A DNA stretch of 31,873 nucleotides from CAYVQU01 sp964453155 (GCA_964453155.1 CAYVQU010000047.1:1-31873); one strand, 5' to 3'. Positions 22,907 to 31,057 are shown, numbered from the stretch's first letter. Program-made: numbers and translations. The notes: a model not told the origin generated them from the sequence alone.

Positions 22907-24256
22907 ATGACGACCATCGAATCATCCGAAACCTTGGCCCCCACAACCAAACAGCGCTGGCTCTACAGTATTGCCAATCTAGGCCATGTGATTCCGACCC
23001 AAATGGTAGGCTTCGTATTGTTTTTCTTCACCGATATCAAACGGCTGCCGGTGGCGATTGCAACGGCTGTCATGTTTGCTTACTCGATCTGGGATGCGGT
23101 TAATAACCCCATCATGGGATACGTTTCGGATCGCACTCGCTCCCGGTGGGGGCGGCGGATTCCGTATCTCAAGTTTGGGGCCATTCCATTTGCCTTATCG
23201 CTGATTCTGATCTGGTTAGCCCCCTTCGATGGTGTTGAACAAACTACAGCTCTGATGCTTTACATGATCTTTGTGCCCTTCCTATGGGAGGGTCTTGGGA
23301 CCATGACAACCACGGTCTATTTCGCCCTGCTCCCAGAGATGTTCAATACCTACGAAGAGCGGACGAAAGTAGCGGTGAGTATGAACGTCGTTCAGGTGGT
23401 GGGGCTTTTCATCGGCATGGCCGGGACTCCCATCCTGACGGACTTGATCGGCTGGGTGCCAACGGCCGCGATCTTTGCGGCAATCAGTATCGCCGCCTAC
23501 TACATTGGCCTGCCAGGGATGTTCGAGCGGCAGAGTTCGGTTGATGCCCCCTCTGTTCCACTAGGAGAGGCCCTGAAGGCTACATTCATCAACCGCAGCT
23601 TCATCAGTGTAGTGATATCGCAAACTTTCCGCTTTGTCGGGACTGGCACGCTCACGACCGGGGTTTTATTTTATGTCAAATACAGTCTGGGTGAAAGCGA
23701 AGGGTTTGGATCGGTCATTTTAGGGGTGGCTTTTATCGTTTCGGCCCTGACATTGGAACTCTGGCGACGTTTTATCGCCAATCGCTACGAAGCCCGGGCC
23801 ACCTTGATAATCGCCAACGCCGTGATGGGGGTTTCGGTGATCCCCTTGGGATTCGCGGCCAATTCGGTGACTGCGGCCATCGCCTCCGCCGGATTGGGCT
23901 TGGGATTGGCGGGATTAATCTTGATGGGCGATGTCATCGTTGCCGATGTAATTGACGAAGATGAAATGAAAACTGGTCAACGCCGGGAGGGGATGTATTT
24001 TGGGATGAGTAAGTTCATCATGAAACTCAGCGGCAGCATCGTGGCCCTCTGGTTTGGCTGGATCGCCCCCGCCTTTGGATATGACTCCGCGTTAGATATC
24101 CAACCCGAATCCGTGGGAGCCGGGTTTCGGGTCTTCATGACTGTCCCCGTGATTGTCAGTTCGATTTTAGCAATTCTAGCCCTGCTGTTTTACCCACTTT
24201 ACGGCGACTATCTCAAAGAGATCAAAGAAACACTGGCAGCCAGAAAAGCCGAATAA
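22907..24256 (+). CDS. GPH-family (MFS) sugar:cation symporter
   Basis: 449 residues with about twelve hydrophobic segments. The GPH signature is clear: NNPIMGYVSDRTRSRWGRR (about residues 67-85) in the first cytosolic loop, and DVIVADVIDEDEMKTGQRRE with GMYFGMSKF in the second half. Members (MelB, XynB-type carriers) move glycosides, pentosides or hexuronides with H+ or Na+. AGAGGAG precedes the ATG. The two flanking genes both encode deacetylases, suggesting import of an acetylated or amino sugar that is then deacetylated inside the cell. Substrate specificity cannot be read from the sequence. Confidence 0.92.
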   Translation: MTTIESSETLAPTTKQRWLYSIANLGHVIPTQMVGFVLFFFTDIKRLPVAIATAVMFAYSIWDAVNNPIMGYVSDRTRSRWGRRIPYLKFGAIPFALSLILIWLAPFDGVEQTTALMLYMIFVPFLWEGLGTMTTTVYFALLPEMFNTYEERTKVAVSMNVVQVVGLFIGMAGTPILTDLIGWVPTAAIFAAISIAAYYIGLPGMFERQSSVDAPSVPLGEALKATFINRSFISVVISQTFRFVGTGTLTTGVLFYVKYSLGESEGFGSVILGVAFIVSALTLELWRRFIANRYEARATLIIANAVMGVSVIPLGFAANSVTAAIASAGLGLGLAGLILMGDVIVADVIDEDEMKTGQRREGMYFGMSKFIMKLSGSIVALWFGWIAPAFGYDSALDIQPESVGAGFRVFMTVPVIVSSILAILALLFYPLYGDYLKEIKETLAARKAE

Positions 24257-24262
24257 TTTATA

Positions 24263-24324
24263 ACCACCAAGACCACCAAGGAACACAAAGGTTCTTCTTC
24301 GTGTAACTTGGTGTCCTTGGTGGT
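24263..24324. repeat. CCACCAAGG-type palindromic intergenic repeat
   Basis: Left arm ACCACCAAGACCACCAAGG and right arm whose complement reads ACCACCAAGGACACCAAG, with a centre of AACACAAAG...CGTGTAA. Arms match with few mismatches over about 25 bp. This style of 'accaccaagacaccaagg' palindrome is found between genes in many unrelated bacteria. It fills the gap between the symporter and the PIG-L gene. Confidence 0.8.
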
Positions 24325-24336
24325 GAACTGAGGATT

Positions 24337-25101
24337 ATGATGTCCACAAACCCATTTGAAAAACCCGATTTGATGACCGCCAAGCGCGTTTTGGCCATCC
24401 AACCCCATTATGATGACAACGATATCGCCGCCGGGGGCACCTTGGCGAAATTGGTCGAGAATGGGGCCGAACTTTTCTATTTAACCGTCACCGATGACTT
24501 AGTCGGCGTGGTTGATGAGACGCTCTCCGATGAAGCCGCGGCTGAACAACTCCAGAAGGAGCAAATCGAGGCGGGGGACATTATCGGCGTCAAAGAGCAA
24601 TATTGGTTGGGCTATCCCGACGCGGGTAAATACGATTATTTTGACGTCCGCCGCGATCTCATTCAACACATCCGCCTGGTTCGGCCAGATTTCATCTTCA
24701 CCTGTGATCCCTGGATGGCCTACGAGGCCCACACCGATCACATCACCACCGGCCGGGCCGCCGCCGAAGCGGCGAATCTGTTTGGGATTGCCAAATTAAA
24801 GACCGACCCTGAAGTCGATGCCGCCTTCGCAGCCGATCCCTTCGATATCACTGGGGTGGCCTTTTATGCCACTTCCTATCCCAACACTGTGGTTGATATC
24901 AGTGAAACTCGGGAGCAAAAGCACGCTGCCATCGACAAATATCAGGCCCAATTCAGTGACCAGGACATGCAGATGCTCCACCTGATGCTCGATCTGAAAG
25001 AACAAGAATTCGCTCAAGATGAGCCCTTCTCCCACGGCGAACCCCTCAAAGTCCTGCGCGGCTTCCATCTTCACGGCTATCCCGACGCCATCCATACCTA
25101 A
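24337..25101 (+). CDS. PIG-L (LmbE-like) deacetylase
   Basis: 254 residues (ATGATG at the start; either Met possible), GAGG upstream. The zinc-binding motif is HYDDNDIAAGG (H24, D26, D27), a variant of the usual HPDD, with the distal ligand in HTDH (H132, H135). Further family signs are LFYLTVTDD and RPDFIFTCDPWMAYE. Known members cleave N-acetyl groups from GlcNAc conjugates (GlcNAc-PI, mycothiol and bacillithiol precursors, diacetylchitobiose). No signal peptide. It is the third gene of the deacetylase-symporter-deacetylase set, so an N-acetyl sugar substrate is plausible. Tyr in place of Pro in HYDD is mildly unusual. Confidence 0.9.
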   Translation: MMSTNPFEKPDLMTAKRVLAIQPHYDDNDIAAGGTLAKLVENGAELFYLTVTDDLVGVVDETLSDEAAAEQLQKEQIEAGDIIGVKEQYWLGYPDAGKYDYFDVRRDLIQHIRLVRPDFIFTCDPWMAYEAHTDHITTGRAAAEAANLFGIAKLKTDPEVDAAFAADPFDITGVAFYATSYPNTVVDISETREQKHAAIDKYQAQFSDQDMQMLHLMLDLKEQEFAQDEPFSHGEPLKVLRGFHLHGYPDAIHT

Positions 25102-25109
25102 AACCAACG

Positions 25110-25140
25110 CCTGGTTACGACGCTCAGCGTCGTAACCAGG
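25110..25140. terminator. Hairpin after the PIG-L gene
   Basis: Perfect 14-bp stem (CCTGGTTACGACGC / GCGTCGTAACCAGG) with a TCA loop, 9 nt after the stop at 25101. There is no T run after it, so it may act as a stabiliser or a Rho-independent element of an unusual kind. Confidence 0.65.
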
Positions 25141-25165
25141 AAACCCACTATCCACTACTCACTCC

Positions 25166-27238
25166 ATGCTCTCCTACGCCCTCACCGTCCTGTTGGCCTC
25201 ATTCCTGCTATTTCAAGTCCAGCCCCTCATTAGCAAGTACATTCTCCCTTGGTTTGGCGGGACGACGAGTGTGTGGTCGGCCAGCCTGTTGTTTTTTCAA
25301 GTTTTGTTGACCGGAGGCTATGCGTATGCCTATTGGCTTAATCACCACCGTCAACGGCGTCAGAGTCAAATTCATTTGGGAATTTTAGGGGGTTCGCTCC
25401 TATTTGTCGGTATCGCGGCCTTCAGTTGGGGGATCCCAATTCTGCCGGCGAAGTCGTGGCAATCTGTTGATATCCATTCACCCTTGTGGGCTGTGCTAAA
25501 AATCCTGTTTATCGCGGTTGGAGTCCCTTTTTTTGTTCTTACAACCAACAGCACCTTGATGCAGTCCTGGTTTTACCGCCGATATCCCGGCCGCGACCCC
25601 TATTGGCTGTACGCCCTTTCAAATGTCGGATCGTTTGTAGGATTACTCACCTATCCCCTCCTGGTCGAACCATTTTCTACACTCCGAACCCAGGCAATCT
25701 GGTGGACCAGCGGATATGTCTTGTTCGTTATCCTCGTTGGAACTCAGGCCCTGAAAAACTTAACAGCAGGAGCAAATTGGTCAAAAACCGAGCGCTCAGT
25801 TAGGCCACCACGGGTTTCAAGATTTCGTTTTGGGGCCTGGTTGGGCTGGGCCGCTTTGGGTTCCGGGATGCTGCTGGCAACCACCAGTCGGATCACCCAG
25901 GATGTGGCTGTGATCCCCTTTTTATGGGTGCTCCCCCTGACGATATATTTGTTCTCATTTATCCTGGTATTTTCGGGAAAACGATTTTACAACCGTTGGG
26001 TTTTCCTGGTCCTGCTGCTGATCATGACCGTGATATATTTGTGGTTTGTGTTGGCTTCAGTGATCCCAATGGGGTCCCAAATCGGGATTTTCCTGACTTT
26101 GTTTTTTGCCATTGCGATGATCTGTCATGGGGAGTTATACCGCCTCCGACCGGAACCGGGGGAACTACCCCGATTTTATCTATGGGTTTCCGCGGGTGGG
26201 GCTTTGGGCGGCATCTTGATTAATTTTGTAATCCCCTTGATCTTTAACGGTTTCTGGGAATTCCAGTTGGGATTGGGAATTGTGTGGGCCCTGATGCTGG
26301 TCTTTGTGCTGCGAATGCCATATAAAGTCAATTTTTATCTCCAACGAGGGGCAACCATTGTAACGGGGACCATGACTTTGTTGGTGTTGGTATCCCTGTA
26401 TATTCAAACCAACACCTACCAGCAAAATTCGGTCGTCGCGTACCGCAATTTTTACGGAATACAAAACGTCAAAGCAAAGTTCGAAGCTGACCCAGAAAAT
26501 CATCATTTGGTCCTGACTCACGGGATCACGACGCACGGGTATCAGTTCCAATCTCCTGAAAAACGGCAGCTGCCCACGGCCTATTATGTCGAAGATTCGG
26601 GCGTTGGAATTGCATTCGCATATCATCCCGCCCGGCCAAGCGCGTTAAAAGTGGGCATGATCGGCCTCGGCGTGGGCGTACAAGCCACGTATGGGCAGCA
26701 AGGTGATGAATTCCGGTTCTACGAGATCAATCCTCAGGTGGTGGAAATTGCCCAGAGCGAACACTTCTCCTTCTTGCGAGATTCGGTCGCCGATATCGAG
26801 GTAGTGATCGGGGATGGCCGCCGGTTGCTTGAGCAGGAATACGCCACTTCTGGCTCCCAGCAATTTGACCTCCTGGTGTTAGATGCGTTCAACAGCGATT
26901 CCATTCCTACCCACCTTTTGACCCTGGAAGCTTTCGATCTATATCGCAAACATCTCAAACCCGAGGGCATTTTAGCCCTTCACATCAGCAATCAACATCT
27001 CAACCTCCGCCCCGTTGTCTGGCAGGTAGCTGATGCCCTCGACCTGGACGGTCTGGCATTCTATAATACTTCTGAAGATATTCGGGTGAAGCCTTCTCTC
27101 TGGATTGTGCTTACAAACAACCAAGAATTTTTGTCCAACCCTGAAGTATTAGACCAAAGCCTTGCACGCGAACCCCTCCCCGCCCACCTCCGCCTGTGGA
27201 CGGACGATTACAGCAACTTGTTTCAAATTCTAAAATGA
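25166..27238 (+). CDS. Fused membrane / spermidine-synthase-like protein (long form)
   Basis: 690 residues. The first ~420 residues contain about ten or more membrane helices, beginning LTVLLASFLLFQVQPLISKY and WFGGTTSVWSASLLFFQVLL, both typical of the 'fused MFS/spermidine synthase' family. The C-terminal ~230 residues are a Rossmann domain: VGMIGLGVGVQATYG, the acidic strand FYEINPQVVEIA, VIGDGRRLL and LLVLDAFNSDSIPTHLLTLEAF. The nucleotide-binding loop GLGVG is intact, unlike in the shorter relative at 2106. True polyamine-binding signatures are not evident, so the reaction is unknown. No Shine-Dalgarno is visible. It stands alone between the sugar genes and the MerR-ABC genes. Confidence 0.86.
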   Translation: MLSYALTVLLASFLLFQVQPLISKYILPWFGGTTSVWSASLLFFQVLLTGGYAYAYWLNHHRQRRQSQIHLGILGGSLLFVGIAAFSWGIPILPAKSWQSVDIHSPLWAVLKILFIAVGVPFFVLTTNSTLMQSWFYRRYPGRDPYWLYALSNVGSFVGLLTYPLLVEPFSTLRTQAIWWTSGYVLFVILVGTQALKNLTAGANWSKTERSVRPPRVSRFRFGAWLGWAALGSGMLLATTSRITQDVAVIPFLWVLPLTIYLFSFILVFSGKRFYNRWVFLVLLLIMTVIYLWFVLASVIPMGSQIGIFLTLFFAIAMICHGELYRLRPEPGELPRFYLWVSAGGALGGILINFVIPLIFNGFWEFQLGLGIVWALMLVFVLRMPYKVNFYLQRGATIVTGTMTLLVLVSLYIQTNTYQQNSVVAYRNFYGIQNVKAKFEADPENHHLVLTHGITTHGYQFQSPEKRQLPTAYYVEDSGVGIAFAYHPARPSALKVGMIGLGVGVQATYGQQGDEFRFYEINPQVVEIAQSEHFSFLRDSVADIEVVIGDGRRLLEQEYATSGSQQFDLLVLDAFNSDSIPTHLLTLEAFDLYRKHLKPEGILALHISNQHLNLRPVVWQVADALDLDGLAFYNTSEDIRVKPSLWIVLTNNQEFLSNPEVLDQSLAREPLPAHLRLWTDDYSNLFQILK

Positions 27239-27314
27239 TGGTTTAGAGTTGAGGGATAAAGGATAAGCATTCTTCCCTAAACCCCGCCCCTCACCCCTGC
27301 TCCCCTACAGCCCT

Positions 27315-28067
27315 ATGCCCCTCAAGTTTCTCCACACCTCCGACATCGCCCAATCCGTCGGCTGCCATCCGAATACCGTTCGGATGTATGTCGAGTGGGG
27401 TTATTTGCCGCCGGTGGAACGCAGCCCAAGTAATTATCGGTTGTTTACTGAGAAGCATCGCACTCATATGCAGTTAGCCTGGTTGGTTTTTGAAGGCCAA
27501 TTTCCGGGCCGGGTGATTCGGCGTTCGGGCCGCGAATTGGTGATCCATGCGGCGACTGGGGATTTGGGCGGTGCCCTTGAGATGGCTTATTCACATCTGG
27601 CCCTGGTCCAATCTGAACGCGCTCAGGCTGACGCGGCTGCCGATCTACTCGAACGCTGGTCCCAGGGACAGGCAACCGATGCCACTATCGGTCCGTTACA
27701 GATTGGTGTCGCGGCCCGTGTGCTCAATGTCACCACGGATATGCTCCGCAATTGGGAAAACAATGGTCTAATCGATGTCCCGCGGGCGAGTAATGGGTAC
27801 CGCAAATATGGAGCTCCCGAAATTGGACGGTTACGCGTCATTCGGATGTTGGTTCGGGCCGGATATAGTTTGATGTCAATTTTGCGAATGTTATTGGCCT
27901 TGGATGCTGGGGCGGTTACCGATGTGCGCCAGGTTTTGGACACCATCCCAGCAGACGAAGATGTATACATTGCCGCCGATCGGTGGCTCTCGACTCTGGA
28001 GCATGAAGAACAGCGCGCCAATGCAATCATCGTTTTTGTGGAAAAAATGATCGCGTCCCATCCGTAA
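27315..28067 (+). CDS. Regulator with two MerR-type DNA-binding domains
   Basis: 250 residues. A first MerR-like helix-turn-helix lies at about residues 5-60 (HTSDIAQSVGCHPNTVRMYVEWGYL, split here: SDIAQSVGCHPNTVRMY then GYLPP, SNYRLFTEKH). A second lies at about 125-190 (QIGVAARVLNVTTDMLRNWE, NGLIDVPRASNGYRKYG, IGRLRVIRMLVRAGYSLMSI). Between them is a helical linker (SHLALVQSERAQADAAADLL). MerR proteins normally have one such domain and dimerise through a C-terminal coiled coil; here two domains in one chain could bind a palindrome alone. No Cys-rich metal site is seen. It lies directly before an ABC exporter operon and a phased GTC/GAC array, so it may control them. No Shine-Dalgarno is evident. 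Confidence 0.85.
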   Translation: MPLKFLHTSDIAQSVGCHPNTVRMYVEWGYLPPVERSPSNYRLFTEKHRTHMQLAWLVFEGQFPGRVIRRSGRELVIHAATGDLGGALEMAYSHLALVQSERAQADAAADLLERWSQGQATDATIGPLQIGVAARVLNVTTDMLRNWENNGLIDVPRASNGYRKYGAPEIGRLRVIRMLVRAGYSLMSILRMLLALDAGAVTDVRQVLDTIPADEDVYIAADRWLSTLEHEEQRANAIIVFVEKMIASHP

Positions 28068-28128
28068 GGGCGAAGCATTTGGTCGAATTATGGCGTTGAT
28101 CCCGTTACCGCGCAAATGCTTCGGCCCT
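28067..28128. repeat. Palindromic repeat unit, copy A
   Basis: Begins within the stop codon of the MerR gene. The 51-bp core (28072-28122) runs from GAAGCATT to AATGCTTC and contains GCGTTGATCCCG; the arms AGGGC / GGCCCT extend it. It has the same length and closely similar sequence to the unit at 30086-30146. Confidence 0.88.
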
Positions 28129-28161
28129 CCCCCATAACCCTCCATTAATACACCAACCCTT

Positions 28162-28167
28162 TATAAT
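28162..28167 (+). promoter_or_regulatory. Possible -10 element of the ABC operon
   Basis: TATAAT directly upstream of the GTC array. No good -35 is seen, which would fit an activator-dependent promoter. Transcription would start near 28174, inside the array, giving a leader of about 120 nt. Confidence 0.45.
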
Positions 28168-28169
28168 TG

Positions 28170-28278
28170 GTCTAAAGCGTCCAATCGGTCAAAATGGTCG
28201 AAACTGTCTCCAATAACCAGCGACAATTTTGTCAAATCAGACAACTTAGACCCATTCGACCTTTCAGACCATTTCGAC
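28170..28278. repeat. 9-bp-phased GTC/GAC inverted array in front of the ABC operon
   Basis: GTC occurs at 28170, 28179, 28188, 28197 and 28206, exactly every 9 nt. Then GAC at 28222, GTC at 28231, and GAC at 28240, 28249, 28258, 28267 and 28276, again every 9 nt. The two halves are mirror images about position 28224, so the GTC units pair with GAC units as an inverted repeat. The six bases between are A-rich and variable (unit like GTCnAAAnG). It sits between a TATAAT (28162) and the AGGAGG ribosome-binding site (28285-28290). Confidence 0.85.
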
Positions 28279-28293
28279 ACCCCTAGGAGGATT

Positions 28294-29292
28294 ATGACTC
28301 AATCCCTCATCCAAGTCCAAAATCTAACCAAAACTTATCAGGTCTCAGAACGCGAACCAGGGTTAATTTCATCCCTGAAGAGTTTGGTTAAGAAAAAATA
28401 TCGCGCAGTAGAAGCCGTTTGCGATATCAATTTCACCGTCGAAGCGGGGGAGATGGTCGGGTTCATTGGCCCCAATGGGGCGGGGAAGACTACGACCCTT
28501 AAGATGCTGTCAGGGTTGCTGCATCCCACTTCGGGGGCGGCGACCGTTCTCGGACATATCCCCTGGCAGCGGCAGCCGCAGTACCTTTCTCAAATCAGTA
28601 TGGTTTTGGGAAATAAATCGCAAATGCTGTGGGACATTCCCCCCCTGGATACATTTCATGTTCTCGGCGAAATCTATCGGGTTGATCCCAAGGAATATCA
28701 GGCCACGCTCGACGAACTAGTCGACCTGCTTGAGATGGAAGATTTACTCACCAAGCCCGTCCGAAATTTCTCCCTCGGTGAGCGGATGAAATGTGAACTG
28801 GTTGCGGGCCTCCTCCATCGTCCGGCGGTCATGTACCTCGATGAACCGACCCTCGGTTTAGATGTTTCCATGCAAGGGCGGTTGCGGCAATTTCTCAAGG
28901 AATACAACCGCCGCCGGGGGGTTACGGTGATCCTCACCAGCCATTACATGGCCGATGTGGTCGCGCTTTGTCCCCGCGTGATCCTCATTCACCACGGCAA
29001 ATTGCTCTATGATGGTGAGCTGCAGGGATTGGCCGACCAACTTGCCCCCTTCAAATTGATCAAGATCACGCTCAAAGCCGGAGCGTCTACCGACAAGAAT
29101 GATCTTAAACTTCCCTCCGGGGCCGAAATCATAGAACAAGAAAACGGTCGCCTGACGTTGCGAGTCAGCCGGCCATCAGCCCCGGCCCTGACGGCCGAAT
29201 TGCTCAACACCCTGCCGGTTGCGGATTTGGCGGTTGAAAATCCCCCCATTGAAGCCGTGATCGATCAAATCTACCAGGAAGGTGATGTATGA
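28294..29292 (+). CDS. ABC exporter ATP-binding protein (ABC-2 type)
   Basis: 332 residues. The nucleotide-binding domain has Walker A GFIGPNGAGKTTTLKMLSG, Q-loop region QISMVLGNKSQ, signature FSLGERMKCELVAGLLHRP (LGERM variant of LSGGQ), Walker B VMYLDEPTLGLD and the switch His in ILTSHYM. A ~100-residue C-terminal extension follows. It belongs to the group that works with PF06182-type permeases, linked in other bacteria to export of drugs or toxic cations; substrate unknown here. AGGAGG precedes the ATG. The stop overlaps the next gene (ATGA), so it is translationally coupled to the permease. Likely regulator: the double-MerR protein upstream. Confidence 0.95.
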   Translation: MTQSLIQVQNLTKTYQVSEREPGLISSLKSLVKKKYRAVEAVCDINFTVEAGEMVGFIGPNGAGKTTTLKMLSGLLHPTSGAATVLGHIPWQRQPQYLSQISMVLGNKSQMLWDIPPLDTFHVLGEIYRVDPKEYQATLDELVDLLEMEDLLTKPVRNFSLGERMKCELVAGLLHRPAVMYLDEPTLGLDVSMQGRLRQFLKEYNRRRGVTVILTSHYMADVVALCPRVILIHHGKLLYDGELQGLADQLAPFKLIKITLKAGASTDKNDLKLPSGAEIIEQENGRLTLRVSRPSAPALTAELLNTLPVADLAVENPPIEAVIDQIYQEGDV

Positions 29293-30080
29293 ACCTGCGC
29301 GGCGCCAAAGCCTTGATCCGCAACACCTGGTTATCGTGGATGCAGCACCGGGGCTTTTTCTTTTTGTTGGCTTTTATGTGGCTGGTCCCCCCGTTGATTT
29401 ACCTCTTCATCTGGATGACGGCGGCCGGGGCCGAAACCATCGGCGGATTTTCTCGGGATGAATTCGTGGCCTATTACCTGGTGCTGATCGTCGTTAACCA
29501 GCTAACCTACGCCACCACCAATTGGACGGTGGGGGATTACATTCGTTACGGGAATATGAATATCCTTTTGACCCGCCCGATTTCGCCAATTTTTGACGCT
29601 CTGTCCCAGGAAATCGCCGGAAAAGTGGTTTTTATGGCCTTTATCTTGCCCGTAACCCTGATATTGGGAGTAATACTGCGCCCGGAAATATCGATCACCC
29701 CTGAAAAATTGCTGTTGTTCTTCCCAGCGCTGGGCTTAGCGTGGGCCTTACGCTTCCTCTGGGGCTATTGGATCGCCCTCCTGGCTTTCTGGGCGACTCA
29801 GGCTAACGCGCTGCTCGCAATTCAAGATTCCCTCATCTTTCTCTTGGCCGGGCAGGTCGCTCCGACTGCCTTATTGCCGGGGATGATGAAAGACATCGCC
29901 ATCCTCCTGCCCTTCCGCTACATGATCGGTTTCCCCGTGGAAATTCTCACCGGGCATTTGAGCACGGGGGAGATTCAACTTGGGTTTGCCATCCAAATGG
30001 GGTGGTTGGGTTTCACTGCCATTTTGTTTACCGTCATTTGGCGGACTGGATTGAAACAATATTCCGCGGTGGGAGGATAA
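29289..30080 (+). CDS. ABC-2 family permease, subunit 1
   Basis: 263 residues with six hydrophobic segments in the PF06182-like pattern. Seen: the N-terminal amphipathic start NLRGAKALIRNTWLSWMQHRG, a first helix FFFLLAFMWLVPPLIYLFIW, the loop YYLVLIVVNQLTYATTNW, the cytosolic coupling segment GDYIRYGNMNILLTRPISP and the late motif LLPFRYMIGFPVEILTG. It forms the membrane pore with the second permease at 30161 and the ATPase at 28294. Its ATG overlaps the ATPase stop by four nt. A palindromic repeat unit follows its stop codon. Confidence 0.92.
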   Translation: MNLRGAKALIRNTWLSWMQHRGFFFLLAFMWLVPPLIYLFIWMTAAGAETIGGFSRDEFVAYYLVLIVVNQLTYATTNWTVGDYIRYGNMNILLTRPISPIFDALSQEIAGKVVFMAFILPVTLILGVILRPEISITPEKLLLFFPALGLAWALRFLWGYWIALLAFWATQANALLAIQDSLIFLLAGQVAPTALLPGMMKDIAILLPFRYMIGFPVEILTGHLSTGEIQLGFAIQMGWLGFTAILFTVIWRTGLKQYSAVGG

Positions 30081-30085
30081 TCGTT

Positions 30086-30146
30086 GGGACGAAGCATTGG
30101 CGTGAATCAGGGTGTTGATCCCATCGATTCGCCAATGCTTCGCCCC
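30086..30146. repeat. Palindromic repeat unit, copy B
   Basis: 51-bp core (30091-30141) from GAAGCATT to AATGCTTC containing GTGTTGATCCCA, starting six nt after the permease stop. The arms extend the stem with GATTCGCC-type pairs that differ from copy A, while the palindrome is kept: compensatory change between copies. Confidence 0.88.
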
Positions 30147-30160
30147 GACCTGAGAATGAT

Positions 30161-30952
30161 ATGCATTATTTAAGATTAATCGGGCGCTTCGCAAAAGCCT
30201 CGACTCAAAATGAATTAGCCTATCGCGCCAATTTCTGGATCAGCTTATTACACTCGGTGTTAAACCTGGGAACAGGAGTTTTAGGGATTGTGGTTTTGTT
30301 TGGACAGGTGGAATCCATTAAGGGTTGGGATTTACCTGCAACCCTGGCGATTTTGGGAGTCTACCTGACGATCGGGGCCCTTCGGCGGCTATTTATCGGC
30401 CCCAGCCTCGATGCGTTGGCCGGCATGGATGGCGAAGTCTGGAGCGGCAAGCTCGATTTCACCCTTTTGCGCCCCATCGACATTCAATTCCAGGCCAGCC
30501 TGCGTTACTGGCAGCCGCTCGCTGTGATTGATTTAATCCTCGGTCTGGGTGTCATCGGGGCCGCGATCATCCAACTTGGACAAACGCTGACCTGGCTCCA
30601 CGTCACCCAATTCCTGGTCACCTTATTCTTTGCTATCACCACCCTATACGCGGTTTTGCTGGCTTTCTCGGGGCTGGTTTTCTGGAGCCCGGGTTTCTTC
30701 TTTACCTGGTTGTTCGATGCCATCTTTCAGATGTCCCGCTACCCAGTGGGTCTTTATCCGGGTTGGCTGCAGCTCATCCTAACCTGGATCATCCCCGTCG
30801 GGATCATGACCACCCTCCCCGCCCAAGCTCTGACCGGGACGCTGACCTTCCCGATTCTGGCTGTAGGGGTTGTCATTTCAATCGCATTTCTTATTGGGGC
30901 CTCAGTTCTTTTCCGAACGGGATTACGACGTTATTCCAGCGCTTCGAGTTAG
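30161..30952 (+). CDS. ABC-2 family permease, subunit 2
   Basis: 263 residues, six hydrophobic segments, similar in design to subunit 1: N-terminal RLIGRFAKASTQNELAYRAN, the coupling loop AGMDGEVWSGKLDFTLLRP and the late segment FQMSRYPVGLYPGWLQLILT. In this family two related permeases assemble with two copies of the ATPase. The gene is separated from subunit 1 by 80 nt holding palindromic repeat copy B, so its level may be set by passage through that hairpin. The ribosome-binding site (GAGAA) is weak. Confidence 0.92.
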   Translation: MHYLRLIGRFAKASTQNELAYRANFWISLLHSVLNLGTGVLGIVVLFGQVESIKGWDLPATLAILGVYLTIGALRRLFIGPSLDALAGMDGEVWSGKLDFTLLRPIDIQFQASLRYWQPLAVIDLILGLGVIGAAIIQLGQTLTWLHVTQFLVTLFFAITTLYAVLLAFSGLVFWSPGFFFTWLFDAIFQMSRYPVGLYPGWLQLILTWIIPVGIMTTLPAQALTGTLTFPILAVGVVISIAFLIGASVLFRTGLRRYSSASS

Positions 30953-31057
30953 TCGGGCCCGCAAATTTCCTGACGAAAATGGAAAGGAGTTGCTCCTTGA
31001 AGTTGTCTGAAATTGGAATCGTGTTAAAGGATCCGATCAGCAGGAAAGGAGTAAATC

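Noticed and set aside
25166..27238. Polyamine biosynthesis gene
   Set aside because: No SpeA/SpeB/SpeD genes nearby and the substrate-binding residues of true spermidine synthases are not evident.
28170..28278. Short regular repeats that might be called a CRISPR array
   Set aside because: The unit is only 9 nt with a 3-nt constant part, there are no 25-40 nt repeats and spacers, and no cas gene is present.
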